In this document: positions 29,407 through 39,655 of the stretch, one piece after another
How positions within the stretch are numbered: the first letter of the stretch is position 1
Layout of the letters: every line of letters begins with the position of its first letter
Program-made: the position numbers and the translations under genes
Origin: Adiantum capillus-veneris
Taxonomy: Eukaryota; Streptophyta; Polypodiopsida; Polypodiales; Pteridaceae
DNA length: 64,000 nt
Assembly (NCBI GenBank): GCA_014529385.2
Contig: CM043962.1
Coordinates: 41,397,098 to 41,461,097, forward strand
Direction: 5' to 3'
The notes under the pieces: model-generated
The model's database searches: none
Told to the model about the DNA's origin: nothing
Seen by the model: the letters and a program-made list of their open reading frames with translations, nothing else

Positions 29407-32105
29407 ATGCCTAAGCCATGCAACCCGTACTGGAAGGAGCATACCAATGTCATCCGCATTATCAACACTCCAGGCCAAGCGGGTTCCGGCACTCGACGAT
29501 GGCAATGCAAGTACTGTAATTTTGAGCTCACGAGTACAATTTCTCGTGTCGTCAAGCATCTGACGGGCATTGGCACGACCAACAATTGTGGAGGGTGCAA
29601 AAAGGTTCCACAGGATATTAGGGACAAGTTGATTGCGGAGAATTTTCCCGAAGTACCAACACCAAAAAAAAATACAGGTAGCCAGCACACACAGGATGCT
29701 CTTCATGATGCTCTTATTGGGGATTTTGGTGGTTCATCTTCCGAGGTTCAAGAGGATCATCCCACTGCTGGTTCTAGTAGAAAGAGGGCTCGAGTTGTGC
29801 AAGAGGAGGAAGATCGAGGTGATATGGATGCACGTAGGCAAAGCACCTTGCCTTCGTGTGTGAACTCTCTCTCTTGGGTGAAGGAGCGTCAAAAGGTGGC
29901 TGAGATGGAGATTGCGCGTACTCTCATTGAGTGCAACATCTCCTTCAATGTTTTGAGGACTGAGCAATGGAAGAGGATGGTCCGGGCTATAGCTGATGTT
30001 GGTCACACACATTCATGGTCAGGGGTGGAGTATAAGAAGATGCGCACTACAATGCTTGATGAGCAGAAGGCTTTGATAGATAAGGCTTTGGTCCCGGTCA
30101 AGGCCGGTTGGCGACAGTTTGGGTGCACCATCATATCAGATGGCTGGAGTGATGTTCGTAGGCGGCACATCATTAATATTCTTGTGTCGTCTTGTCTTGG
30201 CACATACTTCTTGCGCGCTGTGGATGCAGGCAAGGCCGGAGAGCACATCAGTGGTGAGTTTATCTTTGGGCACATCAAGAAAGCTATAGATGAGGTTGGG
30301 AAGGATAATGTGGTACAGGTTGTGACTGATAATGCCTCAAATTGTAAACTTATGGGTGAAATGGTCGAGGCAGCTTACCCTCGGATTTCTTGGACTCCAT
30401 GTGCTGCGCATTGTCTTGACTTACTTATGGAGGATATAGGCAAGTTGCCTTGGGTATTGCCTATTGTTACAAATGCCACTAAGATGACCACCTTTTTCCG
30501 CAAGAAACATCAAGCTTTAGCTATCTTCAGGAGCCACAGTACACTTGATATCGTGCGACCCTCAAAGACCAGATTTGCTTATATGTATTTAGTGCTACAG
30601 AGACTCTTCAAATTGAGGGATCCACTTCTCCAGACAGTCGTGGACCCGAAGTGGAGATTGATGCATCACTCGCAGACAGAGCCCACTAAATACATACAGC
30701 GACGGGTGCTCGATGAGTCCTTTTGGACACAGGTTCAAAGTTTGACAGTGGCATTGCAGCCAGTGTATGTGCTTCTTCGAGTCACAGACATGGAGGGCTC
30801 TACATTGGGCCTAGTCTATCATCTCTTCATGGAGATGAAGAGACACCTTACAGAGTGCGTGTCTCTGACACAGACCTGGTAAGTACTTGTCTTTTGAAAT
30901 CTTCTAGTAGACTTGTTGTCATTTGAATTTGCCAATTCAACTTTGTTTTATTGCTGAAAATTTCAGCCGAGATGACATCATGGCCATTGTAGAAAGGAGA
31001 TGGACTTTCATGAGTCGTCCCATTCACGGGATGGCTGCATTGCTTCATCCTTTCTACAAGACGCCAGAGCTTTTCCATGAGAGGACTCTCTTAAAGCTCA
31101 AGGATGATTACATCAATATGATGTACCACATGGACGATCAGCTGGAGATTGATGCAGAGATGATCAGCTTCATGAACAATCTAGGACCATCCTTTGCTAG
31201 AGCTGTGGTGTTGAGGCTAGAGGCTACCAAGTTCCCTCTTACATGGTGGCAGAATTATGGGAGACAAGGTCTTCCAACGCTTACACATCTGGCTTTACGA
31301 GTACTTTCACAGGTAATTGAGAATCTTGAGACTTACAGTTTTTGCACAATGTACTTAGTACTTACTATTGCCATATATTAAATCTCAATGCTCATTGTTG
31401 TAGGATTGCTCGGCTGGTGCATGCGAGCGCAACTGGAGCGCTTATTCCTTGATACATACGAAGATCCGCAATCGTCTCAGCACTTCTCAACTAGAGAAGT
31501 TAGTCTATTGCCGAGCAAATATGAGGCTTGTGCGAGCCTACCACGCTTTGGGAACACCCAAGCAGGTCTACTATTAATTTTCACATGAATGATTGAGTCA
31601 TGAATCATGATACACTCGGCCATTGAGTACTTAGTACATACTAAATAATATTTCCTTTGTTTTCATTTCTCAACAGGCGGACCCAACCAAGGTGAAGATG
31701 GTGGCAGATCCTGCTGCTATAGAGGAGGTGGAGGCGCAAATCAGAAATGAGCAAGAGGAGATTATTCGACTGCTTCACAGGGAGTTGGAGAGTGTTGATC
31801 GGCGTGTAACGAGGTCACGCGCACGAGCTTTGGCTATTCCTCTACGTGAGCATGATCCAGACCCAGATAGTGCTCGAAGAGAGAGCATTCGTAAAGGGAA
31901 GCTACCTGTTCGTTCTTCTCGGAAACGGGCAAACGAGGTTGTTCGTCTCATTGAGGCTTCGACAGAGGCAGTAGAGGATGATCTACATGTGGCACAGATG
32001 TCCATGATGGCAGAGCCAGAGTACGATGAAGAGGGCAATGTCCTGACAGATGGGGACTTGGTCTCTTCAACAGAGTCTTCATCTGCATCTGATGATGATT
32101 TTTGA
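29407..32105 (+). CDS. hAT transposase with BED-type zinc finger and DUF659, four exons, 802 aa
   Basis: Exons 29407-30878, 30967-31312, 31404-31565 and 31677-32105 are joined by three short GT-AG introns (88, 91 and 111 bp) that keep one open frame of 803 codons. The start is the first ATG after the CT-rich leader (MPKPCNPYWKEH). A BED-like finger uses C34, C37, H51 and C61/C64. The RNase-H-like catalytic core has the first Asp at D245 (IISDGWSD), the second at D308 (VVTDNASNCKLMG) and the glutamate at E614 in the C-terminal dimerisation motif (SAGACERNWSAYS). A basic stretch near RKGKLPVRSSRKRA may be a nuclear signal, and the tail is acidic. The enzyme would excise and reinsert the element. 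All catalytic residues are present, so activity is plausible. The TIRs and TSD argue against a domesticated host gene. Confidence 0.92.
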
Positions 32106-32514
32106 CGATGGGGCCATCACATGGATGATGTGCTAGCTTTGAGCTAGCTATTTAGTGCTTTCTAGTATCTACTACTATATAGATAGACTTTTTGAGTAGG
32201 ATGGTTTCAGTTATGATGGCTGATGAGCCTTTTGTTATGGCGTGGGCCTTGTAGGCTATCACCTATGGTACTTTGTCATTTGATGTTTCAACATTAGTGT
32301 GTTCATTGTTATTTCAGATCTCATTTGACTCTTGAGCCTTGATGTTCTTGTTCAATTATCAATGTCGTCTTAACTTTTAAGTCTCTTGCAGTAGTTACAC
32401 AGTATGTGGTTGTCTTGTAAAACATGTCTTTGAATGTCTCTATAAGTTGTTGGCTTCTCTCTTGATTTATATTGGAGAAGTCCTAGAAAATGAGTATTTT
32501 GCGGTTTTTTACCA

Positions 32515-32611
32515 AGAGTACGTATTTTTACGTACATAAAATTTTTTCCTGTACGGAACAACGTACAGTACGTACATATACGCCACGTACAGTACGTTTG
32601 GTACCACCTTG
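32515..32611 (+). repeat. 3' subterminal GTAC cluster and TIR of the hAT element
   Basis: About eight GTAC tetramers in 85 bp, including ACGTAC and GTACGTAC, precede the terminal ACCTTG. Density and motif match the 5' end. Confidence 0.75.
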
Positions 32612-32862
32612 GTTTGTACAGATTTTCGCAATTCACACTAGCCTGTTGACGTGGCAGATTGTACGGATTTCCCGATTTCGCGTTAGATTGCTGACGTGGC
32701 AAACTGTATAGATTTTCGCATTTCACACTGACAGTGATGACGTGACAACCTGTATAGATATCCGTGATTTACACTAGACAGTTTTTCAACGGTAGCTTTT
32801 GGGCCAGTTGTTTTTGAATTTAAGGCTTTTCATGTAAACTACTTTTTGGGCCCAGGGCCTTT
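32612..32862 (+). repeat. LTR H, second piece (between hAT and LINE)
   Basis: It resumes with the duplication GTTTGTAC and continues the tandem units (about 52 bp period; GTTGACGTGGCAGATTGTAC and relatives) to about 32780. Then comes GGTAGCTTTTGGGCCAGTTG and GGGCCTTTAAATATGAGGC, which matches the TATA region of the LTR at 39846. It is split at 32863-32873 by a LINE target duplication. Confidence 0.75.
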
Positions 32863-32873
32863 AAATATGAGGC
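32863..32873. repeat. 11-bp target site duplication of LINE 2, left copy
   Basis: AAATATGAGGC, repeated exactly at 37861-37871 directly after the poly(A) run. Variable-length duplications of this size are typical of LINE target-primed insertion. Confidence 0.88.
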
Positions 32874-32882
32874 ATTGCTTCG

Positions 32883-35800
32883 TTGCAGACGATGCAGGAG
32901 CAACATCCAGACAGTCCTTGGTTGGAGGAGCAGCTACAACAGGCTCGCCAGGAGCTTGTTAGCTTAGAGGAGCGGCGACATGAGTTTGCTTTCCATCGAC
33001 AGGCATCTAAGTGGACACACGTGGGTGACAGAGTGACTGGTGCTTTCTTCGAGGCAGTGGGACCTCGGCATTTGCATGCCAAGGTCAGTCAGTTGAGAAG
33101 GCCCGACGGGTCAGTTGCTTATGAGCCCGAGGATATGCGTACAGTTGCTACTGACTTTTACCGTGAGTTACTATCTGCAGAGCCTCAGTCAGAGCGTCAG
33201 GATGCATGCAGGGAGCAGGTGTGAGCATAGATGCCTTGCCTTGTGACTGAGGAGATGCGTCAGAGGCTTGAGCTGCCACTTCAACTGGAGGAGTTGCACA
33301 CGGCTCTTAGTGCCCTCCCCCGTGGTAGCTGTCTAGGTGAGGATGGGCTGACTCCCAGTTTTTTCTTGGAGTACTGGGACTTGCTTGGCCCAGATCTCTG
33401 TAGTGTTTTTCAGTACATCTTGCACACAGGAGTGATGCCTGACAGCATGAGTAAGGGCTTGATCTACCTCATTCCCAAGGAGGGTGGCTCCTTGGATGAG
33501 ATTCGACAATGGCGCACCATCACCATCCTCAACTCAACCTACAAAATTCTTGCCAAGGCTTTGAGTTTGAGGATCCAACCACTTCTAGAGAGCCTTATAC
33601 ATGGGACTCAGACAGGTTTTGTCAAGGAACGCAGTTTCCTTGACAACATCTTTACTTTTTGGGAGGCTTCTGCCCTAGCGCGGCTCCGTGGTGAGGACCT
33701 CGTGATTCTTCTTCTCGATTTTGAGAAGGCATACGACAGAGTTAACTGGGACTTTCTAGAGGGCACTCTACGCAGGATGGGCTTCTCAGATGCTTGGATC
33801 AGAGGGGTGTCAGCTTTGTACAGACAGGCTCACAGTCAGGTTCTTTTGGCAAGAGGTAGGGGTGATCGCTTCATGCTCACACGTTCGGTCAAACAAGGCC
33901 GTCCTCTTGCTCCCTTCCTCTTTTTGTTCTATGCGGAGGCGATGAGCAGGTTCTTGGTGTCGCAACAGGTTGGTCTACGGGGCTTAGCACTCCCTATTCG
34001 GGGAGATGAGCTACTGGATGCTGAGTTTGCCGACGACTCAGCCTTGTACTTAGATGGCCAGGAGGACAACCTTCACAAGTGTGAGCAGGCTCTGGAGACC
34101 TTCTGTTGTGCATCTGGCGCACTGATCAACTGGAGAAAGACATTGGCTTTCTCGGTTAGTAGTGCTCCTGTGCCTCATTGAATGCCAGGAGAGGGTTCTA
34201 AGTGGATTCCCCCAGGGACTGCAGTTCGGTACTTGGGCTGTCAGATTGGTTTGGACTTCTCCCGAGCAGCAGATTGCTCCCCTCCTCCTGTCTATCAGGA
34301 GGAGGTTGTTAGACTGGAGCTCAGCACGACTTTCTTTGGCAGGCATAGTAGTAGTTGCCAACCAGGTGTTGTTGGCGACTATGTGGTACATCACTTCTTG
34401 CTGGATCTTCTCGAGTTCTTGTATCAGCCAGGTAGAGAGGCTGATCCGGAACTTCCTTTGGTCAGGACGTGACACTCAGATAGCCCGAGCCAAAGTGGCT
34501 TGGCAAATCATCACTCTTTCTTGTTCACAGGGAGGGCTTGGGATCATTGAGCCCGCACAGCAGAGCAGAGCCCTTCTTGGGAAGTTCATAGTCAGAGGAC
34601 TTCTTCCAAGTGAGGAGCCCTAGAAGGAGTTCTGGCTACAACGGCTTCGTGCTAGGGTGCCTCAGGCTGGAGGCCCCTGGCGACCTTCGACCAGATGGAT
34701 CTTCATAGAGATGTGCAGAGTTGGTTTGAGCAGGAGACTGGAGGACCGCTTCGCTGTGAGTTTGCTTCGATCTTGGGAGCACTTGCGCCGAGGCATCGAG
34801 CAGCATCAACCTACTTGCACGGAGGAGCGCCTACGACAACCCCTTGTTTGGAACCCCATGGTTAGCACTCAGAGAGGCCACTTGGTTGGTAGTCGGCCTC
34901 ATGTTTCCCGGGGTCCCATGGCAACGGGTCCAACGCGCTCTTTGAGTGACTGGCTAGAGTTTTCAAGCTTGTCAGAGGAGTTGCAGGGTCTCCAGCTACA
35001 GGGCATGAGAGGGGTGCAGAGCATGTGCCAGGACATCTCAGAGGCAATTCCAGCTGAGTGGGTCACACCTCTCGAGCCAGTAGCACCCAGGTAGATGGGA
35101 GCCTTCACACGACTAGAGGTTCTCATCTCAGTCTGGGCTTGCTCAGAGACTATTCCATCCCTTTTTCTTCGAGTTACAGGGTGAGGGACACTTACAGCGA
35201 GTTGCAGTAGAGGCCCCGCAGGTGACAGAGTGCTGTTTTCAGAGGATCCGAGTGGTGGGCATCTGTGGGAGGACTTGTGTCATCGATCCTAACCCAGCAG
35301 CTCTTGAGACTGGACATTGGAGACTGTGGGCTTGGGAGTGCTGACCATTGGCGGGAGTACGGTGGGATCCTGGAGAGTGGCTTTGGAGGGACCCTTTCTC
35401 TTCTACAAACCACCCAGGTGTCCCATTCTTTCAGTACATTGTTTGACTGGAACGTCACATACTAGCAGCACAGAGAGAGGCACGCCCCGCTGCAGCACCT
35501 CATTGGCAGGAGGAGGGTCTAACAGCTGAGTTCTTGGCAGCCTTCTGGGAGAGGTTGTGGGACTCTAGACAGCCGAGGCGAGTCACCTTGTTTCAGTGGC
35601 TGGTCGGACACAGAGCTACAGCAGTTGGGAGTTGGCTAGTGCATAGTGGTCTTTCGGCCGCATGTGCAGCTTGTGACCATCTTGTGAAGAGTCAACGTCA
35701 CTGTCTTTGGGACTGTCCTTTGGCACAGCAAGTGTGGCTTCGTGTTCTTTGGCTGATGCCTACTCTTTCCACGGCTCGACAGTACACTTGGGGAGAAGCG

Positions 35801-36016
35801 GCTTGGTCCACCCTCACGGGCCCGGCACTTCAATTTGAGCTATCTTCCACCAACAGGATGAAAGTGATGCTGGAGGGGCGACCTACACTCCAACCTGCCA
35901 CAGAGCTTACTCCACAGGAGTGGTGCACTGAGTGAGAGGAGTGTCGGGAGCTCATCAGTGGCCTGACACTCTGGTTCATCTGGCGGGCCCGTTGCTTCCG
36001 CATCTTTGAGGCTCGC
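32883..36016 (+). pseudogene. LINE 2 ORF2 fragment: linker, RT, C-terminal zinc domain
   Basis: Linker 32883-33224, then stops. A clean frame 33231-34181 covers the RT core: GEDGLTPSFFLEYWDLL, LIYLIPKEGG, QWRTITILNSTYKILAK, VILLLDFEKAYDRVNWDFL with the first Asp, VKQGRPLAPFLF (normally GCPLSP), and AEFADDSALYL with the two catalytic Asp. The thumb and connection continue in shifted frames (WIPPGTAVRYLGCQIGLD near 34200). The zf-RVT type domain (CAACDHLVKSQRHCLWDC) lies at about 35663-35720, and the last block before the LTR reads LWFIWRARCFRIFEAR. Reading resumes at 37498 with PPEETVRDLWLEL. Confidence 0.88.
36012..36016. repeat. Target site duplication CTCGC of the solo LTR, left copy
   Basis: CTCGC recurs at 37493-37497 at the other end of the inserted LTR. 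Joining the flanks restores the LINE frame. Confidence 0.85.
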
Positions 36017-37492
36017 TGGAACCGGCCTGTTCAATCCAAAAAGGGCGGTAGACTTTACTTCAAACCTTGATTTACCTTTCACCCATTATTAGTCGTCTAT
36101 TTTACCTGTACTTTCAAGACACAACAAAGGGGAGAGGGATACAGGCTGCTAGATTGCACCTGTATGAGTAGACGGACACCAGATTGGCCCCTAACTTAGG
36201 CGCCCCTTTCGGTATTTCTTTATTGTTCAAAAGAGGGAATAAACGCTGTGGTTCCTACAAGCTGCCCCGCACAAACTCGGCTGAATTTCCACTGTTCCAG
36301 CCCGATTTCGGCAACATAACCGTACTAGAACCCTTCACAGTCCGTATCCCCACGCATTGAATGACTTTCCCGACGCATACGGGCACTTTGCAAAACCTGG
36401 CGAGAATCTGCAGCATGCTGAATTCTCTGTTTTCAGCCCTGAAAATGCGCCAGATCGCCTGTACAACGGTCCCCTTGCGTCCCCGAACCTCCTGGGGGTA
36501 TTAGGGTCCGTTTAGGGCCAAAACCCTAAACCTGCAAAAATACACAGCAGGCTGTAATTCACTGTTTCGGGCTCCGTTTCGCGTGCCGGTCGCATCCATA
36601 GCAAGTCCTCGAGCTCCCGCACCTGTAGGGCTACTTGCCCTTTGAATCGGACGAGATTTCTGGCGTGAAACCTCTCCGAATTCACCTGTACCTGCGGGGG
36701 GATTAGCCGCTAGCTAATCCAGTACCTGTGCAAGAGGCTCTTGCCTCGGCAATCGCGCATGAACCCACACAACTGTACATTGGTCAAATGAAGAGCCCAC
36801 TAGAGGGGCATAACATACTGCCAAAGGGGGGAGAGAGGGCAGTGCGTAGCGTGCAGGGCATCACTCCTGGCACCGCACTATGCATAAGAGGGAAAGCAAG
36901 CACTCCATAGCTCTTAACCTGTGACAAATCTGAAAATCAGGCTCTCCCCCTCCTAAATTTAGCGCCACTTCTTGTTGCATGAGGCAAGTGCACCAGAATG
37001 TGCCACTTGGCACATTTACAAGCATTTTCTCGTTTCGGGGTTGCCGCCTAAAAATCTCCCAACCGGTTGCCCAATTGACTTCACGGCAGAGTAAGAAAAT
37101 GTTCCCCTTGTCATTCCGGAGGTAATGACGTCAACACATTTTCAGGTCCCAAAATAGCAGTTCCCTAAATTTTAGGAGATGTTGCCATTGTATCTTTCTA
37201 GGTCATCCGACCCTCTTTGTACACTGCGGCCACATCCAGAACTGACATGTAGCCTCTGTAGCAAAGGATTCCACTTTGGCTAGTCAATGACCCCACTTTG
37301 GCTAACCATAGTCCTTGTCCAACCTTAGTGCTCTCTTGCCCTCAGGCCTGGACTCCCTCTGGACAGTTCCACACTAGCTATGCAATGCAGGGCAGTTAGA
37401 TTTCCCGAGGGATGTTTCCAAAAAGTGAAAGTAAATAGATAATAAGAAAGAAATCAACAAAAAGGATAGATAGTAGTCACACGCTGGTGACA
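36017..37492 (-). mobile_element. Solo LTR (1476 bp) inside LINE 2
   Basis: In plus orientation it begins TGGAACCGGCC and ends GCTGGTGACA, so it has TG...CA ends and a perfect 5-bp CTCGC duplication. On the minus strand it contains GAAATACCGAAAGGGGCGCC near 36200-36220, the R signature shared with LTRs C, D and H. No internal region or second LTR is present, so the internal part was presumably lost by recombination between LTRs. The rest holds no frame worth calling. Confidence 0.85.
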
Positions 37493-37497
37493 CTCGC

Positions 37498-37860
37498 CCT
37501 GTGCCACCAGAAGAGACTGTTCGCGATCTTTGGCTAGAGCTGATCCACACTTGCAGAGGACAGCTTGAGAGACTGCAAGGCAGCTCCGACCGCATGCGGG
37601 AGCGCAGAGAGGCTTTCCTTCGACTATGGCGTCCTGGGCCTTTCTACACCATGGTCCAAGGTGTACTCCGATGGCACTACCGACCACCTATGTGGCTTTT
37701 CCCTCCTCCCATTTCTTGATTTAGCCCATTGTACATATGCTGGTTTTTCATTGGGAGAGTGTCCCCACCATGGTTGTTGTAGCCCTCTCTTGAAGAGGTG
37801 GTTGTAACCCTATGGGCAGTTTTATTAAATAATAGAAGGATCTTTTTCTCGGAAAAAAAA
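37498..37860 (+). pseudogene. 3' end of LINE 2: last ORF2 codons, 3' UTR and poly(A)
   Basis: VPPEETVRDLWLELIHTCRG continues in frame from the codon before the solo LTR, then runs to a stop at about 37717. About 135 bp of 3' untranslated sequence ends in an A run followed by the 11-bp target duplication. Confidence 0.8.
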
Positions 37861-37871
37861 AAATATGAGGC
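37861..37871. repeat. 11-bp target site duplication of LINE 2, right copy
   Basis: AAATATGAGGC, identical to 32863-32873. Confidence 0.88.
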
Positions 37872-38119
37872 TAGGGATCATAATCTGGCACTCTTCTGGG
37901 AGAAGGTGCAGAGCATGGAGTACCGGCTTGTACTGTGTTGATGCAATATAAAGAAATACCAAAAGGGGCGCCAAGGTTTGGGGCCAATGCTCTCTGGGGT
38001 GGAATTCCGCCACTCCGTGTCACGTGTCGTCTCTCTCTTTCTGTTCAGTTGTTATTGAAGTGCTAAAAGTCTGTCCAGTCTGTTCTTTTCTATTGGCTCA
38101 TGGAGCCCGTCTTGTGATA
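37872..38119 (+). repeat. LTR H, third piece (R and U5)
   Basis: It continues the LTR after the LINE: AATATAAAGAAATACCAAAAGG (37945), GGGGCCAATG, a CT-rich part, and the end at about CTTGTGATA. A primer binding site follows at once, so this is a left LTR. Confidence 0.75.
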
Positions 38120-38120
38120 G

Positions 38121-38132
38121 TGGTATAAGAGC
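38121..38132 (+). other. Primer binding site of element H
   Basis: TGGTATAAGAGC, iMet type with one mismatch. Confidence 0.75.
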
Positions 38133-39655
38133 ATTAGGCGTGTGCTTTTTTGAAAGCATACCGGTCCTACAAAAGAGCAAACAGAGTAAACTAGAGGCTA
38201 CTGGAATTTGATTTGAAGTATCTTCAAGCCTCGACCCCGAACTTACTAGTTACTCCCATCTTTACTTCATCGCGCATTGGACGCGCTCAAAAAGATCACT
38301 TGCAAGAGAAGGATCCAAGATTTGTTTCGAGTCACTGTTTTCCTCAAAAGCAGTGCCATGCAGATGTTGATGTTTATAGCTACCAAGCCGCACACTCCAA
38401 GGACTTGGCAAGCTTTCAAGAAAATTTTTGCTCGAAGTTATATGATTTCTGACATCTTCCTTTGGAGTGCAACTTCTGGCAGAGTGGGGTATCCTAAAAT
38501 GCTTGCCATGGAAACCCTAGCAAATTATAACTTGAAATTTCTCGACATCTCTCAATAGGTGTCTCTTTTCGAGCTAAAAACCTTGGAGTTCCAGTGTGAT
38601 TGCCAGGTCTTGGGACTACCATCACCGCGACAGGAACATTGCTTGTCAAGGCTTGTTTCGATTATTCAAGAGTTTGTGGATCATGCTACGGTCGGCTACG
38701 ACCTTATGGAAGAAATCCAACCCTAATTTTTGGTGCAAGGTTCAGGATGGAAAGTCAATCGACTTTTCGAGCTCGACTAATGTCGAGATTGCTTTTTAAG
38801 TTTGAGTTCTGTTTGGAACTTGTTTGGTGATCCTGTTTGAAATTTGTTTGAGATGGATGGTATCTGTTTTGATCCCGTCTTGGTGCCGATTTGAATTGTT
38901 TGACTCTGGTTTTAATACTGGTTTGAATGATTGATGATTTTACTTCCGGATGGAGTAGTGAGAAATGTTGTTTTGGTATTGTTTGAACCTCGGAACGACG
39001 CAGACGGGATGTCTGGGGAGCGTTTTGTTGTATGCTTAAAAACCTCAGAACGACGAAGACGAGATGTCTGGGGAGCATTTTGTTGTATGCTTGAAATCCT
39101 CGGAACGACACAGACGGGATGTCTAGGAAGCGTTTCGTTGTATGCTTGAAAACCTCGGAACGACGCAGACGGGATGTCTGAGGAGCGTTTCGTTGTATGC
39201 TAGAAAACCTAGGAACGACGCAAACGGGATGTCTAGGAAGCGTTTCGTTGTATGCTTGAACCTCCAAGCGATGCAAGCTATGTGGTCGTTGAGTAGCTCC
39301 ATATCGCAGACCGTGTCTCGGGGGAGTGACTTTGTTCGTTGTGTCTTGTAAAATGCATATGTGAGCATTCATGTTGCATTGTGATGTGCCAACCACTGAA
39401 TATTCCTTATTGGATGAGATTGCCTGGGTATGTAATTTTAGTGCATCAAGACATCCGTGGAAGATCAGTGCGGTCTCTGTGTGATGGCTAATTTTACTAT
39501 GCCGGAATATCAAGAGTTCCGATCTAGACGAAAGGAGAAGAGAAGCCGACTCCTTGATCAAAAGAGCCGAAAGGAGAAGCCGACTCCTTAACAAAAAAAA
39601 GCAAACTGATTGTCCCTTGGAATGACCCTCAGAAAAAAAAATTGAGCTAACTTGA
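38133..39655 (+). pseudogene. Remnant interior of element H
   Basis: A possible gag scrap in two frames lies at 38213-38560 (PHTPRTWQAFKKIFARSY, which resembles a gag core), then non-coding sequence. 38986-39260 is a 55-bp tandem repeat. No protease, RT or integrase is found. The minus strand of the repeat looks open for 279 codons, but only because of the repeats. Confidence 0.45.
38986..39260. repeat. 55-bp tandem repeat, five copies
   Basis: Units start at 38986, 39041, 39096, 39151 and 39206, each reading about AACCTCGGAACGACGCAGAC, then GGGATGTCT and CGTTTTGTTGTATGCTT. Copies differ at several positions. Because 55 is not a multiple of three, it is unlikely to encode a repeated peptide. 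Confidence 0.95.

Larger units (their letters stand above)
28981..32611 (+). mobile_element. Complete hAT-superfamily DNA transposon, potentially autonomous
   Basis: The 3631-bp element starts CAAGGTAGGATC and ends GGTACCACCTTG. Read inward, the two ends match over about 20 bp with a few differences (CAAGGT, then ACGTAC after a spacer). An 8-bp near-perfect duplication flanks it. Both subterminal regions are crowded with GTAC-containing motifs, likely transposase binding sites. It encodes one intact four-exon transposase in the plus direction, and a CT microsatellite sits in the presumed 5' leader. It lies in the tandem-repeat part of an LTR whose sequence joins smoothly once the element is removed. 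An intact ORF with recognisable ends suggests recent insertion. Confidence 0.92.
32874..37860 (+). mobile_element. L1-like LINE 2, 5'-truncated, split by a solo LTR
   Basis: An 11-bp duplication and a 3' A run (37853-37860) define the ends. The copy starts just upstream of the RT (linker helix with WLEEQLQQARQEL), keeps RT and the C-terminal zinc-binding domain, and resumes at 37498 after a 1476-bp LTR, ending with a short 3' untranslated part. Stops (33222, 33228) and frame changes after 34180 make it inactive. It is inserted in LTR H, between the TATA region and R. Confidence 0.9.

Noticed and set aside
29197-29706. Minus-strand frame over the start of the hAT gene
   Set aside because: Antisense to the BED-domain exon; its RERERE stretch comes from the CT microsatellite.
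31775-32038. Minus-strand frame opposite hAT exon 4
   Set aside because: Shadow of the acidic, Arg-rich C-terminal exon; no independent evidence.
29407-32105. Domesticated hAT-derived host gene
   Set aside because: Terminal inverted repeats, subterminal motif clusters and an 8-bp duplication are still recognisable, which favours a mobile element over a domesticated gene.
38986-39260. CRISPR-like array
   Set aside because: The units are contiguous, without unique spacers, in a plant nuclear context; it is a tandem repeat.
38755-39594. 279-codon minus-strand frame over the 55-bp repeat
   Set aside because: It is open mainly because the same 55-bp unit recurs; the period is not a multiple of three, the peptide changes frame each unit, and there is no known domain.
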